From Lathyrus oleraceus (lineage: Eukaryota; Streptophyta; Magnoliopsida; Fabales; Fabaceae), in NCBI RefSeq assembly GCF_024323335.1, contig NC_066579.1, forward strand, positions 246,071,575 through 246,135,574: DNA of 64,000 bases, written 5' to 3'. Under the pieces are notes generated by a model that was not told the DNA's origin, ran no database searches, and saw nothing but the letters and a program-made list of their open reading frames with translations. Positions within the stretch are counted from its first letter, which is position 1. Each line of letters starts with the position of its first letter. Position numbers and translations under genes: made by a program. This document shows positions 21,501 through 32,435 of this stretch, piece by piece.

Positions 21501-21572
21501 AGCGATCCATGGCCAAGTGGAGGAAGGTTTGTCTTGCCTTCCTCGAGGTAGTGGGTTCGATACCCATATATA
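21501..21572 (+). other. tRNA-like sequence with A and B boxes (5' LTR of D)
   Basis: An A box TGGCCAAGTGG (21510-21520) and a perfect B box GGTTCGATACC (21554-21564) lie 33 bp apart. A GGAAGG/CCTTCC stem fits the anticodon-arm position, and a T-arm with TGGG/CCCA closes around TTCGATA. The acceptor stem is poor, so this is a tRNA-derived remnant or SINE-head-like motif, not a tRNA gene. A TATATAAC follows directly. Confidence 0.6.
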
Positions 21573-22989
21573 ACATTTCCTTTCTCTAGCATTCATTTTT
21601 TCCATGTTTATGTTGTATTATAATTTTATTGCACTCATAGTTTCATTTGTTAATAATGCAAACTTTGTTTTCTTTTAACTTCATCATTCATTCAAAACCA
21701 TTTTAAAATTACAAAAAATCATATTTTTCTCGATTTAACATCGAGCCCATTTTTACACCCTTGTAAGTCGATTGTTTTTTAAGCATCGCCATCGACCTCA
21801 CATAGCTTACTCTTGGGCTTTCTTACAATGAGCTGGTTCCCTTGCACTTACACTCATACATTGTTTATTGTTTCATTATTTCATTCTTTGATTATTTGAT
21901 TTGATTATATACTTGTTTATATCTTACTTGTTTGATTAACTGTTGCCTACTTGTATGATGTATGAGGCATATATTGTTTGATTTCCATGACAACCCCCAT
22001 TCATAACAAATGTATCCCTCTCCCATGAAATGTATAATATTCTTTCATTCTTTATTCATCTGTTAATACAAGAAATAAAATGAACACCCGATCACCATTT
22101 CAAAACAAGACCAAAACCTCGATCCAACGTCGAGTGATCATTTTTCAAAACCTAACAGAACCAGCACGTATTCATCCTCCCTTTTGTAAGTCGATTGCTT
22201 TATGCATCGCCATCAACCTTGTAAGTCGATTGCTTCATGCATCGCCATCTACCCTTATCCCTAACACTTCTCCTTGCTCCATTCGTCGATTCTTGTTCCG
22301 ATTAAGTAGCACCCATTAGATAGAACCCTTTGCATGATAACATAGGTAGGATTCCCATATCCTTTTGTATGATAACATAGGTAAGATTCCCATTTTCTTT
22401 GCATGCTAACATTAGGTAGATATTCCCATTTGTAAATCCTAAACACTTAAGTACATATTGCATGACAACTCTAGGGCAGAGCTTCCCCACTTCTAGACCT
22501 TTCCGAGCGTCTTCGATCTTGTGGCATGTAGTCCGTTCTATTGCAAAGAGGTAACTGCCTAAGACTCGATTCAGCGAGCTGCGACACCTACTGCCAGGAC
22601 GTGAACACATTGCCCACTCTCCTTTGACACAACTGGTGTCCTCCTTTTCTAAGTCCATGTTCAGATGGCAACCCCTATGTAGGGGAACTACGTCGCCCTG
22701 ATTCTCATACCAGATGAGGTACGTAGGCAGGAGACCGTGCGAGGTCTCTCCGGGCGCCCTTTTTCTTTTTTCTAACCTTTTTGTTTCTTTTGACGTCTCA
22801 GCGTCTCTTTTAGTTTGTGTTCATCCTTTCCCCTATAAAGGGGAACTACATCGCCCTGATCCTTGTTCCAGACGAGGTATGTAGGCAGGTGGTCGTGCGA
22901 GACCACTCCGGGCACCTTTCTTTTTTCTTTTTGTGTGTGCTTGACAGTTATAGGCTCGAGTTCCCGATTCCCTATTAACTTGTTTGGTT

Positions 22990-23335
22990 GTTGTGTGCTT
23001 GGAAGCTGATGTAAGTCCATCAAGTGGCATTCGGGTTCCAGTGTGTTTTTGTTGGGTTCGGATGCTGATGTAAGTCCAGTGATTGGCAGTCGGGCTCCAC
23101 GTTTGCCCCTTTGTGTTTGTTTGGTTCGGATGCTGATGTAAGTCCAGTGATTGGCAGTCGGGCTCCACGTTTGCCCCTTTGTGTGTGTTTGGTTCGGATG
23201 CTGATGTAAGTCCAGTGATTGGCAGTCGGGCTCCACGTTTGCCCCTTTTGTGTGTGTTTGGTTCGGATGCTGATGTAAGTCCAGTGATTGGCAGTCAGGC
23301 TCCACGTTTGCCTTTGCCTGTGTTTGTTTGTGTGC
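22990..23335 (+). repeat. 68-bp tandem repeat, about 5 copies (5' LTR of D)
   Basis: Units contain GGTTCGGATGCTGATGTAAG and start at 23055, 23123, 23191 and 23260, i.e. a period of 68-69 bp, with a diverged unit at about 22990-23050. Open frames on both strands across this array are by-products of a repeat whose unit is close to a multiple of three. Confidence 0.9.
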
Positions 23336-24031
23336 GTGTTAGCCGAACTACGGCAACTCTGATTCTCATGTTCAGATGAGATACGTAGGCACAAGATGCG
23401 ATGTCTTGCCGAGTTTGACTAACGACTAACAACTAATCCTTGTTTTCTTTCGCCCTAGTTGCGATCCTTGCTCTCGCCCTCGTTGCGATCGAGACTTTCC
23501 CTTTCTCTTGCCCTAGTTGCAATCGAGACCCTTTGTTTCCGTAGTTAGTTTGAACTACATTATGCTCTGATTCTCATTCCCGATGAGATATGTAGGCATA
23601 AGACGCGATGTCTTAGCGAGCACACTCCTCTTTAACCCATAGGTAGCCGAGCTACGAAGACTCTGATTCTCATATTCAGATGAGATACGTATGCAGTGGA
23701 TGCGACATCCGTGCGAGTCATTTTCTTTGACCTTTTCTTTTAGTAAATAATACATAAGATAAACACACACCCTTTAGACAAGAAACAACAAGAGTGGATC
23801 CCATAGAGTACTACGGATGCGTAGGGGTGCTAATACCTTCCCTTCGCATAATCGACTCCCGAACCCAAGATTTGGTTGCGAGACCTTGTCTTTTCCTTTC
23901 CTTTCTCCAGGTTTACTTCGAGCGTTTCCTTTCCCTCCTTTGGGATAAATAACGCACGGTGGCGACTCTTCTGTCATTTCTTTCTCGCCGGTTGTTTTTT
24001 CGCACCACCGTATTTTTCGGGTTGCGACAGC

Positions 24032-24049
24032 TGGCGACTCTGTTGGGGA
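24032..24049 (+). other. Primer binding site of element D (tRNA-Arg type)
   Basis: TGGCGACTCTGTTGGGGA starts 2 nt after the 5' LTR ends. This is the usual Ogre primer-binding form, complementary to the 3' end of a plant tRNA-Arg. Confidence 0.9.
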
Positions 24050-25226
24050 CCTGGTTTCCCTAAGCGAGTCCCTCCTAGCTTTTGTAGGTTTCTTGTTTGT
24101 TGGGTGTTTATTCTTTTGTACAGTTATTTATTTTCAGCATTTACCTGCTTTACCTTATTGCATTCATGTACATATGATTGCTGTATCTGTGGGTTGTTTG
24201 TTTGTTGGGTTGGGACTATTCTATGAGAGATAAGCCCACTACCCAGGCTTGAGTGTACACATAGGTGTTAGAGTGGATAGTCATGAGGCTTGCGTGGTAT
24301 GTTGCTACGTTAAGTCGTTCATGAGACCCACATTCCAGACGAGGTTTCTTTTGGATATATTCTGTCCTATGGGTGTTCCATAACGACAAATATTCCTCTA
24401 GAAATCGTCGACTCTGGTGACCATTTCCCGAGAACTCAGTCGAGGCCTCTCCTCCGAGACGTGATTATGTTAGCTCTGGTGGGCGCATTCTCGCTGCTCA
24501 ATCCGAGGACCCCGAGACTGGGAACTTGCTTTAGGATATCCTGTTGAGGGGAGTCAGCAGAGGTCTTTTATCCCGTAATAATGCCAAACCTTCAGTGGTA
24601 AACGTATTATTCTCGACTGAAGGGCTGAAGCTGACAAACTTCTGTTCTTAGAACCTACCAGTGAGGGGAGGGTTTGATCTCTATAGATACGGTTTCTGCC
24701 AGTAGTGCTGTGATGGTGACTTTGGTTCAGCCAAATTTATGGACATTTATTTCTGGGAGGCCGGAGTTCTGTCTGTGGTTTATCAATGGGTTCCGTTTAT
24801 TTCGGATCCCCGGGTTGAATTTGAAAGTACCTGTTTAGAGGATCTGACTGTCATCCGTTCAGTGGATGTTCCTGTGATGATAGTGATGTAACCTCCAGTT
24901 CCGTTTATTTTGGAACTCCCCAAGTCGGATTTATGGTGACTTAGTCCCGATGATTGTGACTAGTTCAGAGAATGGGTCTTCAGATGACTTGGTGGCGCAG
25001 TGACTTGCATTCATGCATTTGCATCGCATTCATCTGCATTCAACTCGTGTCTATCCGTACTCAGGGTCCACTTTTTGATTAAGATTCTGGTTGAGAGATA
25101 TCCAGATGTCAGAATGTTATTGATGAAAAATTATCTATCTCTGTGAAACCAAAATCAAAGGAATATTCCTGGTACGGATAGACATTGCATGCGTGAGTCA
25201 TACTAACCCATCTGTTGTTTTGTAGG
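24050..25226 (+). other. Leader of element D with putative intron end
   Basis: This is non-coding sequence between PBS and gag; no ORF1 remains, unlike element C. It ends with a strong 3' splice signal: a textbook branch-point TACTAAC at about 25201-25207, a T-rich tract, and TTTTGTAG at 25226, then GTGTCAACCGG. A leader intron would bring the gag frame closer to the cap. No clear partner donor stands out; GTAGGTTTC near 24085 is one weak candidate. Confidence 0.5.
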
Positions 25227-26579
25227 TGTCAACCGGTACGCGTAGCTCTTCCATTCAGACATACAGTCAGACTCAACAAATCCAATCTGATGGATCTTCC
25301 CAACGCCGACATCCTTGAACTGAAAGAGATGATGAGGGGATTGTTCAGTATTGTGCAAGGGCTTGCCTTGGGGCAGAAAGCCATGTCTGAGAGATTGGAA
25401 AGGATTGAGAGCTGGATGATCAAGGAGAAAGTTCAGGGAAAGGCTTCATCATCCGATGTAACAAATCCCTCTGGCCCGGTAGCAAAGAAACTCTCTGACA
25501 GTGGTCCGCTCAAAAAGGAGGTTGAGTCAAGTGGTGTGCCAGCAAAGAAAGAACGCAGTAAGGATCGTTATCATCCTTATGCTGTTGCTGTAACCACTCT
25601 TGTTGGCAACTCACCTGTACCCCCGCAACAACCACCACTTCAACAGAAGGCACCGAGAGCTAAGAGCCAGGTGAGGAAGAAGAAGGAGGATCGTCAGTTT
25701 GAGGAACCACCTGTGACTTATACCCTTTTGTTCAGGAGATTGAGAGATCTGGGATTAGTTCGGCCGAGGATTTTGATTCCTGTAGAACAGCAGCGGAGGC
25801 TTCCAAACTATGATGAGAATGCCAGGTGCGAGTTCCATTCTGAGGCACCCGGGCACAGTGTTGAGGGTTGTAGGGCTTTCAGGCATGTTGTCCAAGACTT
25901 GGTGGACTCCAAGATCATCAGTTTGGCACAGATCATGGAGGGGGATGTCAACCCTGTACCCAGGCAGGGTCCTGTAAAGATGAAGATGGCGAAAAAGGTC
26001 AAGAAAGGAATGGAGATGACTGAGGAAGATCAGTTAAAGGTTCCCATGTCTGTGGTCCCAGAACCTCTAGTGCAGGATGGAGTTTCCCCTGTTATTGATA
26101 ATGGTTGTGCGGCCGTTGCCACAGAGGGGTGTGTATTGATGGGAGACACGACCCAGAAGATGAAAGAAGTAGAAACGGACATTGGAAAACTTGAAATACC
26201 CAGTCAAGCAATCGAAACCGTCCAGGTGGAGAGCGCTCTTGTTGTCGAGAAAGAGAAGAAGTTGTCCATTTCTTCCTATAAACAAGCTCTAGAGGTGGTG
26301 AAGAACCAAGAGGCCCGAGGTTGGGGTAGAATCATTGACATAGTGGTAAAGGCAGACATGTTCGGGATTGGTTATCCAGATCAAGAGTCGTCTAGACCAA
26401 ACAGAGAACGTCGTCCACCGTACATCTTTGTCAGTGCAGGAATGCTGGATTCTGATCATGCTTGTTCAGTGAGTGAAGAGATCGACTGCGACCGCGAGCT
26501 CGAGCTGTGGATAAAGTCGTGCGTACCAGGCAACTGGAAGGCCTCCAAAAGCATCATTGTCGCTCATCCGGAAGTGTAG
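25215..26579 (+). CDS. Deleted gag(-pro) protein of element D, open frame
   Basis: This is the only long open frame inside element D (454 codons). The likely start is Met 26 (ATG 25290, MDLPNADILELKEMMRG), because the splice acceptor at 25226 lies inside the first codons. From the N-terminus: a helical stretch (ELKEMMRGLFSIVQGLALGQ), a Lys/Ser/Pro-rich linker (residues about 75-160), the gag nucleocapsid-like block CEFHSEAPGHSVEGCRAFRH (about 205-224), a charged linker, and a C-terminal part (SSYKQALEVVKNQEARGWGRI) like sequence after the protease core in other Ogres. The capsid core and the protease active site (DTG block) are absent. It could bind RNA but cannot form or mature particles alone. 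That the frame stayed open while pol decayed is notable. Confidence 0.75.
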   Translation: MFCRCQPVRVALPFRHTVRLNKSNLMDLPNADILELKEMMRGLFSIVQGLALGQKAMSERLERIESWMIKEKVQGKASSSDVTNPSGPVAKKLSDSGPLKKEVESSGVPAKKERSKDRYHPYAVAVTTLVGNSPVPPQQPPLQQKAPRAKSQVRKKKEDRQFEEPPVTYTLLFRRLRDLGLVRPRILIPVEQQRRLPNYDENARCEFHSEAPGHSVEGCRAFRHVVQDLVDSKIISLAQIMEGDVNPVPRQGPVKMKMAKKVKKGMEMTEEDQLKVPMSVVPEPLVQDGVSPVIDNGCAAVATEGCVLMGDTTQKMKEVETDIGKLEIPSQAIETVQVESALVVEKEKKLSISSYKQALEVVKNQEARGWGRIIDIVVKADMFGIGYPDQESSRPNRERRPPYIFVSAGMLDSDHACSVSEEIDCDRELELWIKSCVPGNWKASKSIIVAHPEV

Positions 26580-27661
26580 TATTTCTGTTTTAATTCTGTT
26601 TGCATGAAAGCCATACGTTTTGCCCGAAACGTACTGGTCCATTGTAAGGGCCATCTCATGTGTTTCATTTTGCAACGTTTTGCATCAGTAATAAATGGAT
26701 GTTTTTGTGATTAAAAGCGGTGTTCCCTGTTTTTCATTTTTTTACAGTTTTAAAAAAAATATATATAAAAAAAATGGCAATGTTTTTCGTTTTTCTTTTG
26801 AACTTGTCTCGTTCCAACCTCAAAAGTGATTACCCTCCTGATCTCATCGATAACAATTTGGTTACACCTTTGTATGACTTCGACAATTCGATTTATCATG
26901 CCGAAGGAGAAGGCGAAGAAGATTGTGATTTGTTGGAATTAGCCGGGTCGTTGAAACCAGAGGAGAAGGTGATTCAACCGCATGAGGAGTGCTCAGAATT
27001 GTTGCTCCAAGCACTGTCGAGGTCAGAAAGCGAATATTGAGGCCGCTTCAGAGGCAAGTCAAGAACAGGATGGTATATGTGCGCCTGGTTGTATCTAGAT
27101 ACACCAAGGTAGGATACCAATGTTGTGGAGGCACGAGTTACCATGGAGAGAAGACTGTCCTCCAGGGAAGCGGAAACCGGTGCTGAAAGATGAGAATGTG
27201 TGTGGACTGTCGAGATGTGAGCTGAGCTAATCTGAAAGATGAATTCCCGGTACGTCACAACGAGGTATTGGATTGATTATAATGCTCAGTTTATCTTCAT
27301 GGATGGCTTCTTGGCCGAGACCAGATTGAACTGTTGCCAGATGATATGACGTAAACCATGTCCATCACACAAGGGGCACCTTCTGGTTATAAGGTGATGT
27401 CGCTCAGTATCGAGAAGGCCGGTGCCAAGTATCAGAAGTCTAGGGTGACTTTGTTTCATGATATGATTCATCGTGAAAGCAAATGCCATGTTAATGACAT
27501 GATGGCAAAGTCCCAAGCAGAAGAGGGGCATCCGATGGATCAAGTTGTTTGACAGGTAGAGATAACTCATACTGTTGAGTTCGAATTAGCGCACCTATGG
27601 AGTGCTGTCCAGCAAGCTGTCGAGGCATGTTGCGAACGAAAGAGGAATCAAGGTTGATCCT

Positions 27662-27697
<36 letters not shown>

Positions 27698-28790
27698 AGT
27701 AGCAGGAACCTCTGATTCTGATACCTTCCGGGGAAGAAACGACTGTTAATCTGGTACTTGACAGCCCTTAAGGGGTCTATGAGGTGCGTATTGAATCGGT
27801 ATGACTAGTCTTGTCGAAAAGAGCACGCAATTTACCTAAGCAAAAAGTTTATCGACTGTGAAACAATACACTCACTGCTCGAGAAAACTTGATGTACTTT
27901 GGCATAGGCTGCTCGCCGATTGAGACAGTGTATGCTGGTTCATACCACCTTGTGGATGTCCAAAATGGATCTGATCAAGTATGTGCTTGAGGAGCTAGCA
28001 TTGAACGGACGGGTTGTGAAAGGGCAAGTGATGTCGACTGAATACGATATTCAGTATACCTCCTAGAAAGCAACCAGGAGGAGGGTATTGTATGGTTATC
28101 TCGCCCAACAGCCCACTGATGATTGTCAACCAAGGAAGTCTGAAGTCCCTGATGAGGACATCTCGAGGTACTCGAATCGAAAGATTGAGAGTGACCGATC
28201 CCGGAGGAGGGGCCTGACCCCGAATCCGAACGGGTTTTGATGTCTGATGGGGAGAGTTTAAAGAGAGTGAGCTAGTGCTTCCCCGATAACATGTGAACGC
28301 ACCAATGATAGTGGCTGAGTACGAAGTTGGTATCCTGAGTGTCGTACTTTGGTACGTGCATCTACTAGGGGCAACGCCTTCCTCATGCGGTATGGGATGG
28401 AAGTGATCTTGCCTGCTGGAGGCTAGATTTCATTGTAAAGAGTCCGGATGGATGAGAAGTTAGAAAAGGGCGAGTGGATGAGAACTCGGTATAACGCGTT
28501 GGGCCTGGTTGGGAAAAGAGGCTGACAGTTACTTGTCATGGGGCAGTTGTACCCAGTAAATGAAGCGTGTTGTTGACCGAGAAGTGCGACCTCGTGGGTA
28601 GCATGGAAGAGATGTGGTGTTGAAAAGGATCCTTCCTCCTCAAGACGATCGTGGGGCAAGTGGATAAACAATTATGAATGTTCGTTCGTGGTCAAAAAAG
28701 GTCTCCTCTGACAGAGCCTTGTTGCTGACGACCACGGATGATGAGGATTTTCCACCCCCTGTGAATGTGGACGCAGTTAGAAGATACTTC
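26580..28790 (+). pseudogene. Decayed pol of element D (RT, RNase H, integrase remnants)
   Basis: Only patches of pol remain, in order but with large deletions and many stops. Near 26810-26975 is the pre-RT linker (LKSDYPPDLIDNNLVTPLYD). Near 27265-27335 an RT piece reads DYNAQFIFMDGFL. Near 27395-27530 there is a broken RT palm with VNDMMAK where the YVDD box should be. Near 27830-28140 is RNase H (YLSKKFIDCET, MSKMDLIKYVLE, YLAQQPTDD). Near 28375-28680 is the integrase C-terminus (MRYGMEVILPA, NNYECSFVVKKG), and FPPPVNVDAVRRYF near 28749-28790 is the usual pol end. The integrase core and archaeal RNase H are almost wholly gone. No enzyme could be made. Confidence 0.82.
27664..27695 (+). repeat. 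32-base A tract inside decayed pol of D
   Basis: A pure run of 32 A follows GATCCTGC, in the RT region where related copies read DPAKVKAI, and is followed by unrelated pol sequence. It marks a deletion site filled or expanded by A. Confidence 0.95.
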
Positions 28791-31320
28791 GTGAAAAAAA
28801 GAGAGACCCGCTGGACAAAAAGAATAAAAGAGTCCAGGCAAAAAAGGGTATCCCGGTGGACTGAAACCCGAAAGGGCGGTCCAGGCAAAAGAGGGATTGA
28901 AACGAACAACTGCGTCTAGCATGATCGTTTGTGCTCATGATGACTTGGAGAGTCTCCAACAGAGACCAATCGGAAGCATCTTGTTCAGAAGACAGAAAGT
29001 GCGGAAAGTCTTGAGGACATATGAGGTGTAACTGAGTTGGAACCCGATAAGATCATGGTTTCACATTGCCACTAGGATAGAATTTTTTTTTTCTGTTGTG
29101 TGCAATCACCTCTTTCCAGGGTTTGCTTCCTGTGTGTTGCTCGGTTGTGAGCCATCTTTTATTCCAGTCAATAAAGCGTGTGTTCGGTCAAATAAATTTT
29201 GTTTTTGTGTCATTACCGTTTTGATTACGAAAACATCCGTTTATTTTGATAAGACTATTTGCATTTTGAAACATAGAGGTCCCTTCCGATGCATGCTTAT
29301 GAGGTTGAAATCTGGAAATCTTATTCGGAAGTTTGAGTGACTTAGGCGTTGAAATATCGGAACACCTAGGGCATACCTGGGGCACGCTTTTATCTAATGA
29401 TCCCTGCTGCAGAGCCTGATCAGGGGCAAGAGATAGTTGAACGGTGAAAAGACAGTGAAGGATTACGACGACAGTCCTGGAAAGTTAATCAAGAAGACTC
29501 TTCAAAGTCTAAGGACTGGAAAGTTTGTATGAATCCCAGGAATTCGATCTTCGTGGGATGAATCAGAGGAGCCTAGGCGAGTCTGGGTGTTCTCAAAAGA
29601 GGAAAGCCGACACTGTGGGTGGACGATGGATGCCGCTGTTCGGCGACTCGACAGGTGTCCCGTAAGCTGTATTTCCCCAGTGGGTGTGAGAGGGTTACCT
29701 CCCTAACAGATTTGAGATCAGTGTCTCCTCAGCGAGCCTGAAGGTTACTGCCTTCCCAGTAGGGTTTGTGTTGATGGTTTTCCCTCAGTGAGATCCCCAA
29801 GCGGATCGGGTTTGGAGAAAATCATCCCCAGTAGAGATAAGAATGGGTTGCCTCCCCTAGCAGGGTAATCTCCAAGCAGTTCGGGTTCGATGGAGTGCAT
29901 CCTCAGCAAGGTTTGTCTTTCCCCAGCAGGGTAGAAGTTGACGTGATTATAAGATCCTCAGCACAGTTCCTGGAGTTCCCCGGTGTTGTCTCTGGAGGAG
30001 ACGTGTGTTTATGCATTCATCATTTAGATAAGCATAGCATATTGCATCATTAGTGCATAGCATTTCCATGATTATGGGGCATTGTGTAAAACAAAAAAAA
30101 AACTCATGCATCAACATTGCAAACATACCCATTAGCCCTAGGCCGTGGTGACCAGCCGAGTTTGGGTTGTTGGAAAGAGTTTAGCATCGCGCCATTGGAT
30201 CGGTTTCAGAATTGGGTTCATCAGCATGGTTGAGAAGTTGGTGTTTTCCCAACAAGTGACTCCGTATCCCCAGCAGTGTTACTCCCCGAAGTTGGCATCA
30301 TTTTGCAAGCTTGGTTCAATTCCCCTAGCATATGTGGGCGTGTCTGATCTCTCCATATAGAGTCGACCCCTTAAGCAGAAAATGTCCACCATTCCTTCTG
30401 CGCTCCCCACCGAGATACATCCTCGTGGATGACGGTTGCTTCCGTTCCCTCCATAATGGGATGGGTTTTCCCTATTGAGTTCTTTCCTCATTAGGATGAG
30501 TCTTGATTCAGTTTGCCTTCTTGGATCGATCCTAAATTGGCTTCTTGTTCGCTGTCTCTTGTACTTCTCTGGGGCATAAATGAATGGTTGCTCACTAATC
30601 GGCACTCATTCATCTCATCCTCAGCGGAATTTTGGGCCTCTACCTACAAACCGGTAGTTGTAAGTCCTATCGTCGTGGTTTTCTACCTACAAGCTGGTAG
30701 TTGTAAAATCCCACTTTCACCCCCTAGCAGAGGTAACCTTTGTGGTTCATGCTGTTTGTTGGCTTCTACCTACAAATCGGTAGTTGTAAGTCCTATCTTT
30801 GTGGTTTTCTACCTATTAACTGGTAGCTGTAAAATCCCACTTTCATCCCCTTGGTGGAGTTAACCCTGTGTGCTCATCCTATCGATGACTGGTTACTTTT
30901 CCGTGGTTTTCTGCCTACTAACCGGTAGATGTAATCCCCTCTTTGTGGTATTGATAGTCTTGTTCCCTTTGGATACTTGCTTTGATCAAGCAGTATTGTC
31001 CCTATTGGGTCTTCCCCTTCTTTTTGGATACTTGCTCCGAGTAAGCAACTTTATCCTCTTTTGATTGGTCATCTTTTGCATACCTAGTCTGGTACCCCGT
31101 TGCCTTTCTTTTCGGTCGTTTATCCATTTAACAACCTGCAACCCGGTTATGGATAATCTTCCATGCGAGTGTATTATCTACGTTTTGACGGCTATAGATA
31201 ATATATCTCATGCACTCTTTGGTCAATCTTTCGATTGTTATCCCCAGCATAGGTCTTTGGCATGCGTGCCGGCTCACGTATCACTGTTTTGCTATCTTCG
31301 CCGATGCTGATAGACATGAA
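28791..31320 (+). other. 3' non-coding region of element D
   Basis: This long untranslated stretch lies between the end of pol and the minisatellite. About 28795-28915 repeats a purine-rich motif (GAGACCCGCTGG, GTCCAGGCAAAA, CGGTGGACTGAAACCCG) typical of the Ogre post-pol region. About 29640-30300 holds many diverged copies of a CCCCAGCAGGGT-like word. No protein-coding frame is convincing on either strand. Confidence 0.6.
30636..30930 (+). repeat. Dispersed hairpin-forming repeat, 5 copies, in D 3' region
   Basis: The motif CTACCTACAAACCGGTAG (near 30640) recurs with changes near 30682, 30768, 30810 and 30910. In each copy CTACC can pair with GGTAG, and in most a second TACAA can pair with TTGTA. 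Spacing alternates between about 43 bp and 85-100 bp. Confidence 0.7.
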
Positions 31321-32105
31321 GTTTTCCCGGTATCCAGACCGAAGTGGCATTCAGGCCAGTTTCCGATTTCCAGATCGAAGAAGTTCTCAACAGTCAGGAC
31401 GAAGAACTTGTGGTGTTCAGACTAGTTTTCCCGGTATCCAGACCGAAGTGGCGTCCAGGCCAGTTCCCGGTATCCAGACCGAAGTGGCATTCAGGCCAGT
31501 TTCCGATTTCCAGATCGAAGAAGTTCTCAACAGTCAGGACGAAGAACTTGTGGTGTTCAGACTAGTTTTCCCGGTATCCAGACCGAAGTGGCGTCCAGGC
31601 CAGTTCCCGGTATCCAGACCGAAGTGGCATTCAGGCCAGTTTCCGATTTCCAGATCGAAGAAGTTCTCAATAGTCAGGACGAAGAACTTGTGGTGTTCAG
31701 ACCAGTTTTCCCGGTATCCAGACCGAAGTGGCGTCCAGGCCAGTTTTCCCGGTATCCAGACCGAAGTGGCATTCCAGGCCAGTTTTCCCGGTATCCAGAC
31801 CGAAGTGGCATTCCAGGCCAGTTCCCGGTATCCAGACCGAAGTGGCATTCCAGGCCAGTTTTCCCGGTATCCAGACCGAAGTGGCATTCCAGGCCAGTTC
31901 CCGGTATCCAGACCGAAGTGGCATTCCAAGCCAGTTTTCCCGGTATCCAGACCGAAATGGCGTCCAGGCCAGTTCCCGGTATCCAGACCGAAGTGGCATT
32001 CAAGCCAGTTTTCCCGGTATCTAGACCGAAGTGGCGTCCAGGCCAGTTCCCGGTATCCAGACCGAAGTGGCATTCAAGCCAGTTTCCGATTTCCAGATCG
32101 AGGTG
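31321..32105 (+). repeat. Minisatellite of about 40-bp units with 140-bp higher-order repeats
   Basis: The base unit contains CCCGGTATCCAGACCGAAGT and GGCATTCCAGGCCAG. Three higher-order units of exactly 140 bp (starts near 31425, 31565 and 31705) combine two ordinary units with a variant unit (CGATTTCCAGATCGAAGAAG). They are followed by about ten simple units of 37-41 bp up to 32105. Because unit lengths mix, several frames on both strands stay open for 100-300 codons; I regard these as by-products. Confidence 0.93.
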
Positions 32106-32420
32106 GAGTTCAGACCAAATTTCCGGTGATCAGACCAACATTGATACTCTCATATTCCGATGCTTAGTGCGGCGTTCAGACCATGGGTATTCCTGTGTTA
32201 CCATTTATTTTGGTATTCAGGTCAACTTCCTGTTTCGGTACTCAGACCGATTTTCACCATACCAGATGGATTCTTCTTTCGAGATTGTTTCTTTGACGAT
32301 GCTGACAGGCATTGTTTCATAGGGATTCATGATCAAAATCCGGGTCTTCTTAGTATTTAACCATCTCCCACTACGATCATGTGAAGAACATCCTGCTTCA
32401 TATTCTCTAGTTGAAGACGC

Positions 32421-32435
32421 TTAAATAGGGGCAGC
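32421..32435 (+). other. Polypurine tract of element D
   Basis: TTAAATAGGGGCAGC directly precedes the 3' LTR start (TG at 32436). The AAATAGGGG core is the purine-rich primer for plus-strand synthesis. Confidence 0.8.

Larger units (their letters stand above)
16740..24029 (+). repeat. 5' LTR of element D (7,290 bp)
   Basis: The LTR runs from TGTCGAACCCC to TTGCGACA. In order it holds an Ogre-like start with clustered TTGAC motifs (17138-17343), a block of captured gene fragments (17549 to about 20990), a tRNA-like sequence (21501-21572), AT-rich spacer, short repeats of TAAGTCGATTGCTT with GCATCGCCAT (about 21765-21795 and 22185-22250), a 68-bp tandem repeat (22990-23335), and dispersed copies of a GAACTACRTCGCCCTGAT-type motif (about 22680, 22840, 23560). 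It is longer than its partner by an 8-bp duplication at about 20513-20520 and shorter by 1 bp near 24006. I could not settle on a TATA box; TATATAAC near 21566 is one candidate. Confidence 0.95.

Noticed and set aside
21501..21572. Functional tRNA gene
   Set aside because: A and B boxes fit but the acceptor stem does not pair and no plausible anticodon arm of standard length is formed; it lies inside an LTR and is duplicated with it.
22772..23394. Minus-strand frames of 177, 124 and 111 codons in the D LTRs (also 38460-39082)
   Set aside because: They run across the 68-bp tandem repeat and show only the translated repeat (LDLHQHPNQT). No start context or homology supports a gene.
27664..27695. 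Poly(A) tail of a LINE or SINE insertion
   Set aside because: No retroposon body lies upstream and no target duplication flanks the run; the sequence before it is RT of the same element.
31321..32105. CRISPR-like array (regular short repeats)
   Set aside because: The units abut without unique spacers and the context is plant retrotransposon DNA; it is a minisatellite.
31262..32322. Long open frames (301, 244 and 179 codons) on both strands
   Set aside because: They are the product of a minisatellite whose unit and higher-order lengths keep frames open; residue patterns just repeat the unit (PVSRPKWHS, CHFGLDTG) and no domain is visible.
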